64,000 nt of DNA from Rhodamnia argentea (Eukaryota > Streptophyta > Magnoliopsida > Myrtales > Myrtaceae). Positions 1-12,365 of this stretch are shown one piece after another. The first letter of the stretch is position 1. Every line of letters starts with the position of its first letter. The notes beneath the pieces are model-generated. The model saw nothing but the letters and a program-made list of their open reading frames with translations. It was not told the DNA's origin and did no database searches. The DNA is taken from NCBI RefSeq assembly GCF_020921035.1, contig NC_063160.1, forward strand, positions 22,973,095 through 23,037,094, read 5' to 3'. The translations under genes were made by a program, and so were the position numbers.

Positions 1-631
1 TCACCACTTTTTAAGTTGTTTTGATCTTCTTCTTCTTCTTCTTTTTTTCGTGTTTTGCTTTTCTCCCCGTTTGGGAGCTTTTCTCTTCCGATTTAGCCTA
101 GATCTTGAAACTTTAACCTCTCATTTCGGAAAATGTTTATCCTGATTTAGTTTAGATTTGAGGCTTTTATGTTTTGGGATTTCGCTCTCCTCGATTTTCG
201 TTGGTGAACAAGTTTAGTTTCGAAGGAAATCATAGTAGCTTCGAGAAGGTTTCGCTCGTGTCAAATCTATACTCGTTTAACCTTTTACTCTGCTTGGTGT
301 TGGTATTGGGAACGCCAAACCTAACCTCGTATCGCCGAAAGACAAAGTTGCAGCAACGGATAGAATTCTCGGTGTGTGTTCTTTGCTGAAGACGGATTCG
401 ATGATCGATTACCGATTGTGATCCGAAAAATTTGTAGATGAGCTCTTTGAGCAAGTAATCCGTAATTTTGTTCTGATAATTTCTCTTGCTATCCGGAGCT
501 TGTTTTACTTTGAAGTTGTTTGGGATGTATTTTGGTTTGCGGTTAAACTGCGATATTTCTCACTTGTATCTGGAAGAAGTGAACAAAATGAAATGTTGCT
601 TTTGTAAAAAAAAAATATATATATATATATA
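1..631. other. Unassigned left edge, T-rich, no gene model
   Basis: No open frame longer than about 78 codons and no recognisable protein. There is a pyrimidine-rich run near 25-60 and a TA microsatellite near 615-630. The base composition would suit a 5' untranslated region, a leader intron or a promoter of a gene lying off the left edge, but nothing here decides between these. Confidence 0.3.
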
Positions 632-1226
632 GGGTGTGTTTGTATTAAGGAAATTTTTTTTTGGAAATTCGTTTCCCGAATTTTCACCAGTTTGGTTCGC
701 CGAAAATGACTAATCAACCAAAAACATTTTACGGTCAACAAAAATATTCATACTTGAAATCAGGAAAGTAAATTCCCCAATACGAAGAGGTGAAAACACT
801 TTTCGAAAGTACTCCTCTCTAATTTTTTTATATTTCTTTATTTTTTATTATGATATTTTAATATTTAATTATATTTTCTTTTCTTTTTTATTTTTTTATT
901 TTACTTTATGACGGCCAGTGACCATCCATAGGCATGGGCAGGTGAGCTCAAGCTCAAGCCTCGCATACCCATGCCTGTGACGAGCTCAAACTTGCCCGTC
1001 AAGATAGAAGAAAAAATATAAAAATAAAAATAAATAAATAAAATAGAAAAAATTATAAATTTATTTAATTTTTTTTTAAATTGACATAAAGTCATAAGAT
1101 TGAAATCAACATTTTCGGTGGTCACATATTACCAAACAGAGGAAAACTAATCCTTTTTTAAGGAAAATGATTCCTCGAAAAGTATTTTCCTTTTAACGTG
1201 AAGATTTTCATGAAACGAATGCATCC
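632..1226. mobile_element. Non-autonomous DNA transposon with inverted ends
   Basis: The left end reads GGGTGTGTTTGTATTAAGG. The right end, reverse-complemented, reads GGATGCATTCGTTTCATG, so the two ends are related inverted repeats about 20 bp long. The interior is AT-rich, has no coding potential and contains a small palindromic GC-rich patch near 940-1005. Related right-end sequence recurs near 33600-33850, and related interior sequence near 61910-62080. The ends resemble PIF/Harbinger or hAT MITEs. The flanking TA-rich DNA does not allow a certain target site duplication. Confidence 0.5.
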
Positions 1227-1254
1227 TAAAAGAAATAGGAAAGGGAGTCTCTAA

Positions 1255-1345
1255 GGACCCAATGCCCGAGTCTTTGGAGACCTGGCCCGAGACCTTGGTG
1301 ACCATGTCCGAGTCCTCGGCGATCATGTCCGGTACCCAGCTCTTG
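1255..1345. repeat. Degenerate GC-rich minisatellite, period about 21 bp
   Basis: Consecutive units read approximately TGCCCGAGTCTTTGGAGACC, TGGCCCGAGACCTTGGTGACC and ATGTCCGAGTCCTCGGCGATC. Each keeps a CCGAG core and a GA(C/T)C end. The block stands out as GC-rich against AT-rich surroundings, and looser GC-rich, CCCGAG-like sequence continues to about 1660. No protein is recognised in it. Confidence 0.5.
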
Positions 1346-1659
1346 CATCCAAGTCGCTGTAGCTAGGGCCTAGATCCATCAAGGCCGAACCCGATTCCTC
1401 CGTGGCCGGACTCGGGGTCGACAAAGTACAAGTCCAAGTCCCTGGTGGCTGTGCCCGGCTCCCACGCTCATGTCACAACTTCCGAGCTCGGGGTCCATTG
1501 AGGTCGGGCTCTGGTTGTTAGTGTCCGTATTTGGGTTCCTAGTGGCTGGGCCGTGAAAAACAACACCTAACGATTGGGATCCCCGAAGAGGCCGAGGCCT
1601 AATCCTTGACGCTCCAGCCGGGCCCAAGTATCGCAAGGCTGGGTCCGAGACCTCAGCAC

Positions 1660-2575
1660 CAGATTGCGGGTTCTATAAGAGTACAAATATGTCTTGATAC
1701 AAATGTAACTATTTTACTATATTAAAATCGATACAATTTCATATTTTTAAATTTGCCACATAACATGTGTAGTCCTCTTATTACGAATTGTGCACGTCAC
1801 TTTAGGAAAATAATAGTAAGTTTACTTTGCAAATGACCAAAAAATAATCTTGCCTTTATTTTCAATTACAATGAAACACCGGGGAAAATTATCATTCTCC
1901 TTGCAAAATAACTAATGTGTTAAATTTTTTGTGAAATAAACAAGTAATCGAATGATTAATCAGAGCTCTCTCGACATAATTTCCTTTTGCTCTCATTTTT
2001 TCGGATGTAATATTAGTTTAATGCAAATACAAATTTATAAACGGAGATCAAGAAAAAAACATCTAAGAAGGATGGTACACTATGATCTCTTTCCCGATTC
2101 CGTCAAAGCTAACTTTTTTTTCCTAAAAGCAATCAATTGTATAGCTTAAAATAATTAATAAATAAAAAATTATAACAATTTATATCTGAATATTTTCGTG
2201 AACAATTAAAACATTTTTCGTTCAGTCATTTTTGTAAACCATACAAGCAATTATTTTTTTAAAAATTATTTTTCAAATCATCCAATTTTAAAAACAAATG
2301 GGGCCGAAGACAGTAACATTTTTCATCTTTTTTGAGCCAGATTAAGACAGAACAATTAGACACTGCAATTTCGTTTAATCTGATACAAGCACCATCACAG
2401 AAGAAAAAAGCCCACTCTCATACAACAGATTCCATTACAAGAGCGCAAGCTGCTGAACCAACAGAAGACAAAAAAGAAAAGAAAAAAAAAAAAAAACACA
2501 CCCCATCCATCAAAAGCAAAGCCTCCTCATATTTCACATCCACATCCTAAAATCGATTTAATCAAACTATAAATG
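1660..2575. other. AT-rich intergenic DNA and probable 3' end region of the S-acyltransferase gene
   Basis: No coding sequence is supported. The part next to 2575 would contain the 3' untranslated region of the minus-strand S-acyltransferase gene. The rest is AT-rich DNA without a recognisable repeat family. Confidence 0.35.
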
Positions 2576-5500
2576 CTACGAATGCCGATTCTCCTCATTC
2601 TTCGTGTTGTTGCTGCTGGTCGCCCGATTCGATTCTCCAACTCTGGCCGACAAAGCAAGAATCTCGGGCGACATGTCCCAGCTTCCGCTCTTCCTTCCCC
2701 AACTGGACCTCCTGGGATGAATCCCCGCGCGCTCTCCCGTGTCCTCCACATTGGCCCTTATTTCAGGAGACATTTCGCCTAATTCCCCATCCTTAATGTT
2801 CAGGCGGTCGGTACTGTTGAGCTGTCCTTCACCAAGGTCTAGACCAGAATTCATATCTCCCCACACTGCTTTCCTGCCCATTTCAATGTCCTCAGCCGGT
2901 TTTCCCATATTTGGACTCATGAATCCCCCACCAACTGATCGTGTTGGTAACGCAGGTTCTCTAGGTACCTTTGCCCTAAAATTGTTCTTGGATGGAGGGA
3001 TGCTGGTGAAGAATATCTCCTTGAAATTCTCCACCACTCCTCTGTTGTAGGGGTTGGCTCGCCTCTCATACCTATACCGGAAGTTCTCATATGTGGTCTG
3101 CAAGATAGCGAATAAAATGGGATATTCTGTCAAAAGAAAATCTAAGTTGACGTGAAATGACCATTTGCAAATGTGGATAGAAAGTCCGACCTGATTTGTA
3201 CTGATGAGATATAAATGGAAAGCAGTGAGGCCGCCAACAAACCACATCGAAATGAAAGTGTAGACTATTAACACAATCGAGGCGGGTGTCTTGATCATTG
3301 CTTTCCAGATGATTGTCTCCTCCGATCCCATGATTCTCCTGATGTAGACCCAGCAGAACGCAAAGACATATATACAAAGGAGAGTCGTCGAGAACACAAA
3401 CATGAAGAAGAACCGATAATTTCGCTGCAAGAGATAATTGAGACCCAAGGTCAAAACAATTGAACAAGCTCCGGTTAATGCAGGAAAGCTTGAATAATTT
3501 CAGGCCATGCAAATTAAAGAACCAAAAAGAAAATGTAACACTCCTTGTTCCCCCTTTGTTCCCATATATCCAGTGATTTAACCTAAAATTCTTTGTGACA
3601 AGCTGCAGTACATTACATTGATATATGAAAATATTGTTAACAAACACAGGCATGCAATGATTGCTATGAGACCAATTAATAAGACCATCCAACATTCTAC
3701 ATACACCCCGTGCATTATATTTGGGAATAGTGAAATACAAGTTTTGGCACAATAGGACTTTAACCAAGTCAATGCAACTATAAATCCTCATCAGAAGAAT
3801 ATCCACTTCAACCATTAAGATATACTGTGAATAAGCATAAAAAGGGCAGACAAAAATAAGGATAGGGCGGATCACTCATGAGAAAATGTACCACTTACAT
3901 GACCAATGCACTGCCCAACCCATGGGCAATGGTGATCAAAACGTTCCACGCAGTTATTGCAGATAGAACAATGTGAACAACGAGGAGGCCTATAAAGCAT
4001 GCAGGTGTCACAATATTTAATCTTCACAGTCATTCCGTTGACGTCAACTTCCTTAATACGAGGCAAGCGTAACTGCGGGGTTTGGCCAGCTCCAGTATCT
4101 GTACTTCCATCAAAGCCTTCCGGCTCTGGAGGGTGTGCATTACGCGGAATTATACCAGGATCCCTTCCAGAAGTTAGCAGGAGGAGAATTAAGTCCTGAT
4201 ATTCAAGCATCTCTATCAGTGAGGTCGGATAATGATTGTTGATAATTGTATCAAGAAAGAAGCCATGGTAGAGGTTGCTTCAGTTTAACCAGCAGGAAAA
4301 CACATCTAAGCAAGCTACCATAGTACATAAGAGCATATAATATCTCATTTATCTTTTAAGAAACTAGTAAAATGGCACAATTGGTTTTACTAATAACTTT
4401 GTTATCCTAGAAGCTAACATTTGCAAATTTCGAGGAAAGATTCGCCCCGTCGATTAGGCCTAGATCCTATCAACAATTGGATTTCATAAGAATTGCAGCA
4501 TTCCTAACAAGAAAGCCAGTTCCATATATGACTGTATAGTCCTAGAAAAAGACTTCTAGTGATACAAGAAATTCAACCAAATGACCTAAAGCTATCAGCT
4601 TCTCATAACCAGTCCTCCTTTTGTAAAGTTGGATCACCATTTGAGTCTGATCACTCCAAAACAGGCTGCAATGAGAATCTTTGGTAAGGAAATTGTGGAG
4701 GCCTCCTAGCAAAAGCATCAAGGAAGCTTGCAAGAACCAGCTTTCGGCTATTCAAATTATAGTCCAAGCCAACAGCAGTTATTCAAAGCGGGAAGGCTAC
4801 AAGAAAAGTGACATCGAAATCCAACCATTCAGTAGCACCCACAGCATAGGTGAATTAACAAGACGTGTTGACTTTAGAAGCATCGATCTGAATGGAAAGG
4901 AAACTAGTTACATTCCTTTTCAACCTAAGCAGATCAATTTACAAGCACTATTGGACTCATTCTTTTGTATCAACATTCAACTATTCAGTAGCACCCACGG
5001 AATAGATAAATTAACATCAAGTGTTGACTTGATAAGCATTTTCCAAATGATAAGAGAGCAAGTTAGATTCGTTTAACCCTAAGCGGATCAACGTAAAAGC
5101 ACTAATATAATTATTCATATTTATTCATTTATACCGAACTTGGCATCTATGGATGGTCACCCCAAAAATCAGAAATAGAATAATCCTTGTAAACAATACC
5201 AAAAAATGCCATGAGAATTTCAAGAATGTCCAACATAAAATAACTATGTACACATTAAAGAGAGAGTCACTTACATAAACTGTAAATACAACCACAACTA
5301 CCATTATTGATATACCATAATGATCAGGAAAATCATCCATCAATTTCCTTGCTACAAAGATGCAGAAAACTGCAACGGGAGCGACTATGAGAAATATGGT
5401 AAGGCCAAGCGACCTTACATCTGGACCAAATATAAGCCTTCCTTGAAGGAAAAATATCTGGAAGAGAGAGAAATAAATGAGATCAGAGAATAAACATGTT

Positions 5501-6690
5501 ATCACATCATAATTGTTATCTCATCATCTTGCATGTAACTGAAAGGAAGACGTGATCTTTAAATGATACTATCACAGCCTGGATATTGCCATATCGGGTT
5601 GTACAACGATGATGCCCGTCACAGGAAAAAACTCCCTCCAACCTAACCAGAGTAACACGGAATAGGAATACTGCTAGCTTTATTACATAAGCTGAAAAAC
5701 TATTCAATAGCTTGACTAAATTCTCCTATGATAGTGAGTATCTGATCAGTACATTTACCAACCCTGTCTTCTCATGCCAATCATTACTTGAAGCAAATAA
5801 ATCTCAAGTATGAATGCTTAAGCATCTTTACCAGCAATTAGCAACATATAAAAACCACAAATTTTAGGTGGTGTGTGCACAGCACACCATTCCCCGGAGT
5901 AGTAAACACCAAAATGCGATGAAAAAACATCCTTTGTATTGGCAAATCAATGTGAAGTATTCACATTAATTCACCGGTACCACGAACTCGTCAACTGTAC
6001 AGGTATTTATCAATCCAGGCACGGTGCACAAAGGCACTCCAGTTGTCCCCACAGGACCAACCCCAACAAAAAGGAAAGCTTAATGCGGACTGTCCAACAT
6101 ACAGTCTGGCTGAAAAAAAGAATCCAAACACAGACTTAACTTCCAACCTATTCGGATGATCAGAAAAGGCATAAAAAAGCGTGAGCTTCTCTCAATTGAG
6201 TTTCCAGCACAACAATTGCCAAATACTGCAGCAGTATAGCTTAAGCAGATCGTATGCAACGACCTCTCCAAAGTCCCCAGTAGAAGGAAAACCAAGTACT
6301 AACAAGCACTCAAAATACCTCAAATAGACCAGAGGCACGACACCCAGGATCTCCAGGAGAGAAATCTTCATACAACACAACCCCAACATCTTCAAAAAGA
6401 CTATGCACAAGCTCCGCAGTCAAAAAGAAATGTAACGACTCCGCATGCGCGCAGTTTCATCAAACCACATCCAATCATTCGCACTCAAATTCTATAGACA
6501 TGACATTCAGAACAATCACCTGCACGCGGAGCACTACACAAGCCAAAAAGGAGAAACCAAAAAGAAAGAAAAAAAAAAATACCCCCACGGTTCTGAAGCT
6601 TACATTACTGCCCTTCCAGTTCTGGTAGACTCGCAAATCGTCGGATCCGCTTACGGGATTCGGTTTCTGAGGTGGATGCACCGTATACAT
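2576..6690 (-). CDS. PAT07: DHHC-type protein S-acyltransferase (PAT05/06/07 group)
   Basis: Palmitoyltransferase that attaches fatty acids to cysteines of membrane-associated proteins. Exons on the minus strand: 6690-6604, 5457-5275, 4195-3899, 3424-3191 and 3097-2576. All introns are GT-AG, and the joined frame encodes about 440 residues. The N-terminus contains VYQNWKGSN. Exon 2 carries two membrane segments. Exon 3 carries the cysteine-rich domain with the catalytic DHHC in [15 protein letters not shown] (about residues 172-188). Exon 4 carries two more membrane segments. Exon 5 starts with the TTxE motif ([13 protein letters not shown]), then NPYNRG of the PaCCT motif, and ends in a polar tail. 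I chose the start at 6690 because it matches the short N-terminus usual in this group; an in-frame ATG at 6723 would add 11 residues. Assignment to the PAT05/06/07 subgroup is strong; the PAT07 symbol leans on gene order. Confidence 0.9.
4822..5119. repeat. Two direct copies of a ~150 bp unit inside an S-acyltransferase intron
   Basis: The phrase ATTCAGTAGCACCCAC occurs near 4827 and again near 4984. Each copy is followed by related sequence ending in CCTAAGC(A/G)GATCAA and AAGCACTA. The two diverged copies lie about 153-155 bp apart within the intron between exons 2 and 3. Confidence 0.65.
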
Positions 6691-7110
6691 CTCTCTCTCT
6701 CTCTCCCCACTGAAAATGGTCAACAGAATTCCAACCAGCGACAGATTCTAAGAGGCCGGGGCTAATAGCTTAAAGAAGCTGCCAAAATTAGGGTTCCGGC
6801 CGGTCCATCGGCGGTCAGATCCCGGCGAGAGGGCGTGATCGGCGGCCGGTGCGATTCGCTGGTGTTCTTTCTTTCCTTTTTTTTTTAATTTGTTTGTGGG
6901 GAGGAGGGGGGGGGGACGAGAGGAGGGTTTGGTTTTGGTTTAACAGGGATTTTCTGAATAACGGTGAGAGGGGGCGTGTTCGCTTTACAGGATGGGATGG
7001 GCACGTGGCGCGACGTGAGTGGGCGGTGATGGCGAAGGCCAGTGGAGGTGGGTGGACCTACTTGCTTTCTGCTAGTGTCTCTCTCTCTCTCTCTCTCTCT
7101 CTGTTATTTA
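6691..7110 (-). promoter_or_regulatory. 5' leader and promoter region of the S-acyltransferase gene
   Basis: The sequence directly upstream of the start codon holds a pyrimidine/purine microsatellite (about 6690-6706) and GC-rich DNA (6790-6860), which fits a leader or proximal promoter. A (CT)n run lies at about 7078-7102. No TATA box is assigned. Confidence 0.35.
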
Positions 7111-8370
7111 TTTATTTTTTAATTAAACAAAATTGATAATAATGCAAGTGAAAATGAAACCCCACTGCGACTGTCTGGATCGGGCATCGATTCGCTGCTT
7201 CGCGGTTCTCGATGGACCTGTTTCCCTTTTTGGCATAATTACATCGATGCCCTTTTCTTCTTGCCCCACCAACTTTTTCCTTTTTTTTTTTTTGGTCGAA
7301 AAGCATTTCTAATCTAGCAGATAGAAATTGCATTTCTTTAATTCAGCAGTAATACTTCCGCCAATTTATAATTAGATTTTGATAAGAGTGCCCGACTGCT
7401 CATAATATTATTAATTGAAGTTAACTTGTAATGATAGTTCAAGTAAAACGTTTCTCGTATAATATATTTAACAAAACACGAGATGTAATTATTGATTGAA
7501 TCTGAAAATATCGTTATCCTGTTTCGATTGCCTCAAATAAAGAATCTCCAGTTTTTTTTTTCGGGAGTGTCCGTTGTTTAGATTCCCGCGCTGTGCGATT
7601 TCTTGAAATTACCCTTTTTTAGCGCGGAAGCGCCGCGTTTTGTCGTTTCTTAATTTGTCGCTGCGAAACCGTCGTGGCCGGTGAAAACCGATCGAGTGCT
7701 GATAAATTAGTTTGAATGTACTTGGTCATTGTCGAAGCACCGGAAAACGTTAAATTCTTGTCAATAGATGAAATTAACTTACGGCGGGAAGGAAGCACAT
7801 ATGGCCACCGAAGGCGATGGTTCGTTTGACTATTTTGCTCAGGGCGCATTCACGTTTTGTCTTGTTTTATTTTTAAAATCTTAGGACCGTCGGATTTATG
7901 TGGAATGTTTGATAAGTCATTTTCTTATTCCTGTTTTGCCCATTAAGATTGTAATAATAATTGGAATGACATTATTGAGACTTTGACACTTTGAAAAAGT
8001 TAAGAGTTGACGTGCGGTTGGCTACCGCAAATTGATACGCAATAAGGCGATGGATGGAGACCATTGCCGGTGCGGATTTGCGGCTTGGGGCGCCGACAAG
8101 GCAGAGATGCTAGTACTTTATGGCAAAAACTAGATCCTATAATGTTCTCTATTTTAATGCCTACCTATCAAATTAAATACGGTTCGAGCATAATTATTGC
8201 CGAGGTGATCGGTTTTAAAGTAAATCAAGAACCGGAAAGTAATGTTGGATCGATGGGTTCGGTCTAGTTTATGGGTCAACCCGGGGCCGGTTTTTTTGGT
8301 TTCATTTATTCAGAAGAATTATTTTGACAGTTTAAGCATCATATATCTTCAAGGTCAGGTATAATTTGCA
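7111..8370. other. Intergenic DNA, no gene recognised
   Basis: Only short open frames are present and none resembles a known protein. Composition alternates between AT-rich stretches (7330-7600) and moderately GC-rich patches (7620-7850, 8030-8110). Confidence 0.3.
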
Positions 8371-8379
8371 AAAGAAACT

Positions 8380-8807
8380 CGGAAAAATTAGACAAATAGT
8401 CCTTGCACTTTGGCTCAATGTATAATGTGGTCCATGAACTTTTAATTTGATTAGTATGGTTCCTCAAGTTTGGCCTAATGTGCAATGTGGTTCTTGAACT
8501 TTTAATTTTTTTGATGTGATCCTCAATATCTTGGAACATGTTCAACTTAGTCTCTGAACTATATGAAATGTTCAAAGTCATCCCCGAACTTTAATTAATT
8601 GAATTACTACATTGAATATCTTCCTATAATTCAATGATTAAGTTGAACATGTTTCAAAAGTCTAGGGACCATATTGGTCAAATTAATAGTTTAGAGATCT
8701 TATTGCACGGTGGCCTTAAGTTCGGGGATTATATTAGTCAAATTAAAAGTTTAAAGACTAAATTGCGCATTAGATCAAAGTTCATGGACCATTCGTGTCA
8801 TTATCCC
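8380..8807. mobile_element. Mutator-like MITE with 9-bp target site duplication
   Basis: The element is a long imperfect inverted repeat centred near 8590. The left end reads CGGAAAAATTAGACAAATAG; the right end, reverse-complemented, reads GGGATAATGACACGAATGG. It is flanked by the same 9 bases, AAAGAAACT, at 8371-8379 and 8808-8816. Both arms contain internal tandem units of roughly 70-75 bp carrying GAACTTTTAATTT-type phrases. There is no coding capacity. The 9-bp duplication is what the Mutator superfamily leaves. Confidence 0.8.
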
Positions 8808-8829
8808 AAAGAAACTGGTAGAGATGGTT

Positions 8830-10211
8830 GATCTAAAAACGCAAGCATGAAGATCCTCATTGACAAAGATAAAATGATAATTTACCTAAACTCGAAAGGC
8901 ACTGCCATCACATAAAATTTAAAAAAATGGAATTAGATTGATATATAGCTCACCTGAGCAGATTGAGCATTCGCTATGCACATTCATTAAAACAATATTA
9001 GAACTCACTTATCTCAAATCCAATAAATCTAATTCCATATATAATCAAAGTGAATTATATCACTTTAACCTGATTATGTACATATGAGAAATACTTATTT
9101 TTATACACAAATACCAAATAATCATCAATGATCAAATTCATTGATCAATTCTCATCAAATCACATGTAAACAGTTTATTTCATTGACCAATATATTGCTC
9201 AATATGCAATCATGGTTAGAGCATAACGAATGGTGACAAGGTGACCAAGATTTCCCTAATGAGAGCTCCACTGTTATCGAGTTAGTGGCTCATCTTATGA
9301 GGATATTCTCAAATTAGTATGAATACGTAGAAATCTCCAACCAGATTCATAGCCATAATAAGCATCGAACCACCACCATCCAATAATCCACGAACAAAAT
9401 TCATAATACATTTCACAACCCATTTCATAAATCAGTACACACACAATACCTACCGCAAAACAAATCTCAAATCATTCATAGGTACCAAAACTAGTATATG
9501 CCCCATCTAGATTTTATGCAATAAATATGCTCTTAATAACTCATAGTAGTCATATTTATGAGTTTACAAATTCAAAGAAAGAAAGAATCACCACCACTTG
9601 ATAAAGCCTAGACCAAACCACGAGGTTATCTCAAGCTTCTAAATTTGCAACCTATCAAATAAACCAGAAACGTTATCAAAATTAGGTAAAAAAAATGCTA
9701 TATCAACTACGAATTGACTAAGCCAAGTTTGTTTGCTGACAAAATGACTTCTACGCGCTACCAAAACTCTCATCCGAAGCGGATAATCAAAGTTATATGT
9801 AATGCGGAGCTCGAGCGAGAAACTTAAAAAATTCGTTTCTGTCAAACCGTACCTTGAAACCAATTTATGTCAAACCCACAACTCCGCATAATTCCACGGT
9901 TTAATTACTCCCATATCGGACTTCACTACTCAAAATTTACATAACTTCGAATTTTCGCCCTAACTTCGAAGATTAGTTTGATTGACTGCGCAAAGGGCTT
10001 GAATCCTTTCCAAACTTGCAAAGTAAAGTTAATCTAGCATATCGAGTGTCTATTTTCTTTCGTCCGCTCTTCCTTTCCTTTTCTTTGTTTCGTTGGACGA
10101 ACTCTCTCCCTTTCTTTTACGCTGGATTTTGCCCTTTTTAATAAAGTTTTTGCTGTTGACCTTTTGGGCTAGTCAACATCGTTTCTATTCTGACAAAAAA
10201 AAAAAAACGTT
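8830..10211. other. AT-rich intergenic DNA without recognised gene
   Basis: No open frame above about 75 codons and no recognisable protein. The composition suits degraded transposon or LTR sequence, but I found no diagnostic ends. Confidence 0.3.
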
Positions 10212-10502
10212 TTTATTATATTATACCCTCCTTTAAAAAAACTATCCTCTAAATTTGACCTTACCTGAATTATCAAATAAATGAGGGTACTTTTAGTCTT
10301 ACTTTCTTCTCGAGCTCTCAAGCGGCCTCTTTCTCAGTGTAGTTTCCCATTGGATCCTTATATAAGTAATAGCCTAGCATCGCAATATTTCATCATTTCT
10401 ATTGACGATGCGAATAGGTTTAACCTCGTAAGTTAAGTTTTTCCTTAAACTCGAAGGTGTAAAATCTAGTATATGTTTAGAATTTGGCATATATTTCTAT
10501 TA

Positions 10503-10930
10503 GTGTTAATAGCATGTAAAACCCCAAACAGATACATTTGAAATAAATTTACCCCATATTATTTTTTTTTATCACGAAAATCCTAAACCGGCACATACGT
10601 GATAAATTTGCACAAACTAATTTTTTTTTACTACCAAAAACCTAAACTAACACACCCATGACAAATTCAATCCTTGTTAGTTTACATTAAATTTGGTTAT
10701 TATCACGAAAAACTCCAAACTAGTGCACCCCTAACAAACGGAGGGTAAAAGCCTCAAAATGGTATATCGTTCAATTTTCACGTGTCACTCGACTCGGTAA
10801 TTTGACGGTCGGAAGCTAAAGGAGAATTCATTACAAGTTTGCAAGTTTAGAATTCTTGGTGGTCAAAAAATTAGTTTGGGATAGATTTACGACAAGCGTA
10901 ACAATTTGAGTTTTTTCGTAGTGTTAACCC
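10503..10930. mobile_element. MITE copy 1 with GGGTTAATACC-type ends, within the tandem duplication
   Basis: The left end GTGTTAATAGCATG and the right end, reverse-complemented GGGTTAACACTACG, are related inverted termini. The interior is built of degenerate units of about 65-70 bp alternating 'cc(c)taaac-tggtaca' and 'gacaaattta' phrases. The flanks TTTCTATTA and TTTATGTTA are similar and may be a decayed 9-bp target duplication. It belongs to the same family as 61370-61881. Confidence 0.65.
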
Positions 10931-10939
10931 TTTATGTTA

Positions 10940-11125
10940 TAAGGATACATGGAACACATTATTTACCTTTGAGAATGCCGGTGGCAAAGCTAGTTTATAA
11001 ATAACTTCGCCAACCTGACCTAAGATAAAGAATGGTCTAATGTATCTTTGATTCAACTCCACAAGTGTGCTAAATCTCATAACACCTTTAATAAGAGAAA
11101 TTTTGAGGAACACATGATCTCCCAC
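10940..11125 (-). pseudogene. Ty3/gypsy polyprotein remnant (end of the integrase region)
   Basis: The minus-strand frame reads VGDHVFLKIS and later LALPPAFSKVNNVFHVSL. These match the conserved segment just after the integrase core of plant Ty3/gypsy polyproteins (GDxVFLKVSPxKG ... RLALPPxLxxVHxVFHVS). Only about 60 residues survive and no other pol domain is adjacent. A second, more damaged copy lies in the other half of the tandem duplication. Confidence 0.75.
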
Positions 11126-11757
11126 GCAGTAGAAGGCCATTGACGCAATAAATCACACACAAAAAGTGACATATAATGCAAACTAGAGAAAAAAAAAAAA
11201 ACTATGTTGGTTCAGTTGATTCGATTCTCGTTTGGTTTCATGCAAATGGAATTGAACCAGTTATTACTAGTTTCAATTTTGTGGAATTGAGAATTGAGCC
11301 TGTTTCCGCGGGAATTACCTATAACTAACCGGTTCGATCCGATTCCCAAGTTGACCCGAGATCGATGATCACTTGTAATTATTGTGTAAGAATAATACTA
11401 CGTTAAAAAACCAGAGTCACTGTGAAGAGAGCTAGTCCTCAAGGATTTCACGAGAAGAGGATGTTTCTATTATATTATACCCTCCTTAAAAGAAAAAACA
11501 TCCCCTAAATTTGAACTTATCTCAACTATCAAATAAATGAGAGTACTTTCATCTTATTTTCTTCTCGAGCTCTCAAATGGCCTCTTTCGCAGTGTAGTTT
11601 CCCATTGGATCCTTATATAAGTAATAGCCCGGCATCACATTACTTGATCATTTTTGTCGATGATGCGATTAGATTTAACCTCATAAGTCAAGTTTTCCCT
11701 TAAAATCAAAAGTGTAAAATCTAGTATATGTTTAGGATTTGGCATATATTTCTATTA

Positions 11758-12180
11758 GGGTTAATAGCATGCAGAACCCCAAACTAATATACTTGAGATA
11801 AATTTATCCAAAACTAATTTTTTGACCATGAAAATCCTAAACTTGCACACACGTGATAATTTACACAAAACTATTTTTTTTACTACCAAAAACCCTAAAC
11901 TGGTACATCCATAACAAATTCAACCTCTGTTAGTTTTAATTCAATTTGGTTATTACCATGAAAAACTCCAAACTGGTGTATCCGCAACAAACGAAGGGTA
12001 AAAACCTCAAAATAATAGCGTGTAACTCAACTCAGTAATTTGATGGTAAAATTAAACGAAAGTTAAAGGAGGGTAAATTTATCACAAGTGTATAAGTTTA
12101 GAATTCTTTGTTGTTAAAAAATTAATTTGGGATAAATTTGTGACAAGTATAACAATTTGGGATTTTTCATGATGTTAACC
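11758..12180. mobile_element. MITE copy 2 with GGGTTAATACC-type ends, within the tandem duplication
   Basis: This is the counterpart of 10503-10930. The left end GGGTTAATAGCATG is closer to the family consensus than that of copy 1. The right end, reverse-complemented, reads GGTTAACATCATG. The internal tandem structure is the same and there is no coding sequence. It was most likely duplicated with its host unit rather than inserted independently. Confidence 0.65.
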
Positions 12181-12185
12181 ATTTA

Positions 12186-12365
12186 TGTTATAAGGACACA
12201 TGAAACACATTTTTTACATTTACGCCCATGGTAAAGCTAGTTCATAAGCAACTTTGCCAACCTGTCCTAAGATAAAGAATGGTCTAACGTATCTTCGATT
12301 CAACTCCACACGTGTGCCAAATCATATACCTTTAATAAGAGAAATTTTGAGGAACACAAGGCCAC
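12186..12365 (-). pseudogene. Second, broken copy of the gypsy integrase-end remnant
   Basis: The DNA aligns by eye with 10937-11120, sharing CTAAGATAAAGAATGGTCTAA and TTTAATAAGAGAAATTTTGA. Small gaps interrupt the frame, so no continuous peptide remains. It lies at the same place in copy 2 of the tandem duplication. Confidence 0.65.

Noticed and set aside
3087-3875. 262-codon minus-strand frame inside the S-acyltransferase locus
   Set aside because: It runs through intron 3 and parts of exons 4 and 5 in the wrong frame and has no relation to any family.
6691-6723. Upstream in-frame ATG of the S-acyltransferase (11 extra residues)
   Set aside because: The extension encodes a repeat-derived Glu-Arg stretch from the GA microsatellite; related proteins start at the later methionine.
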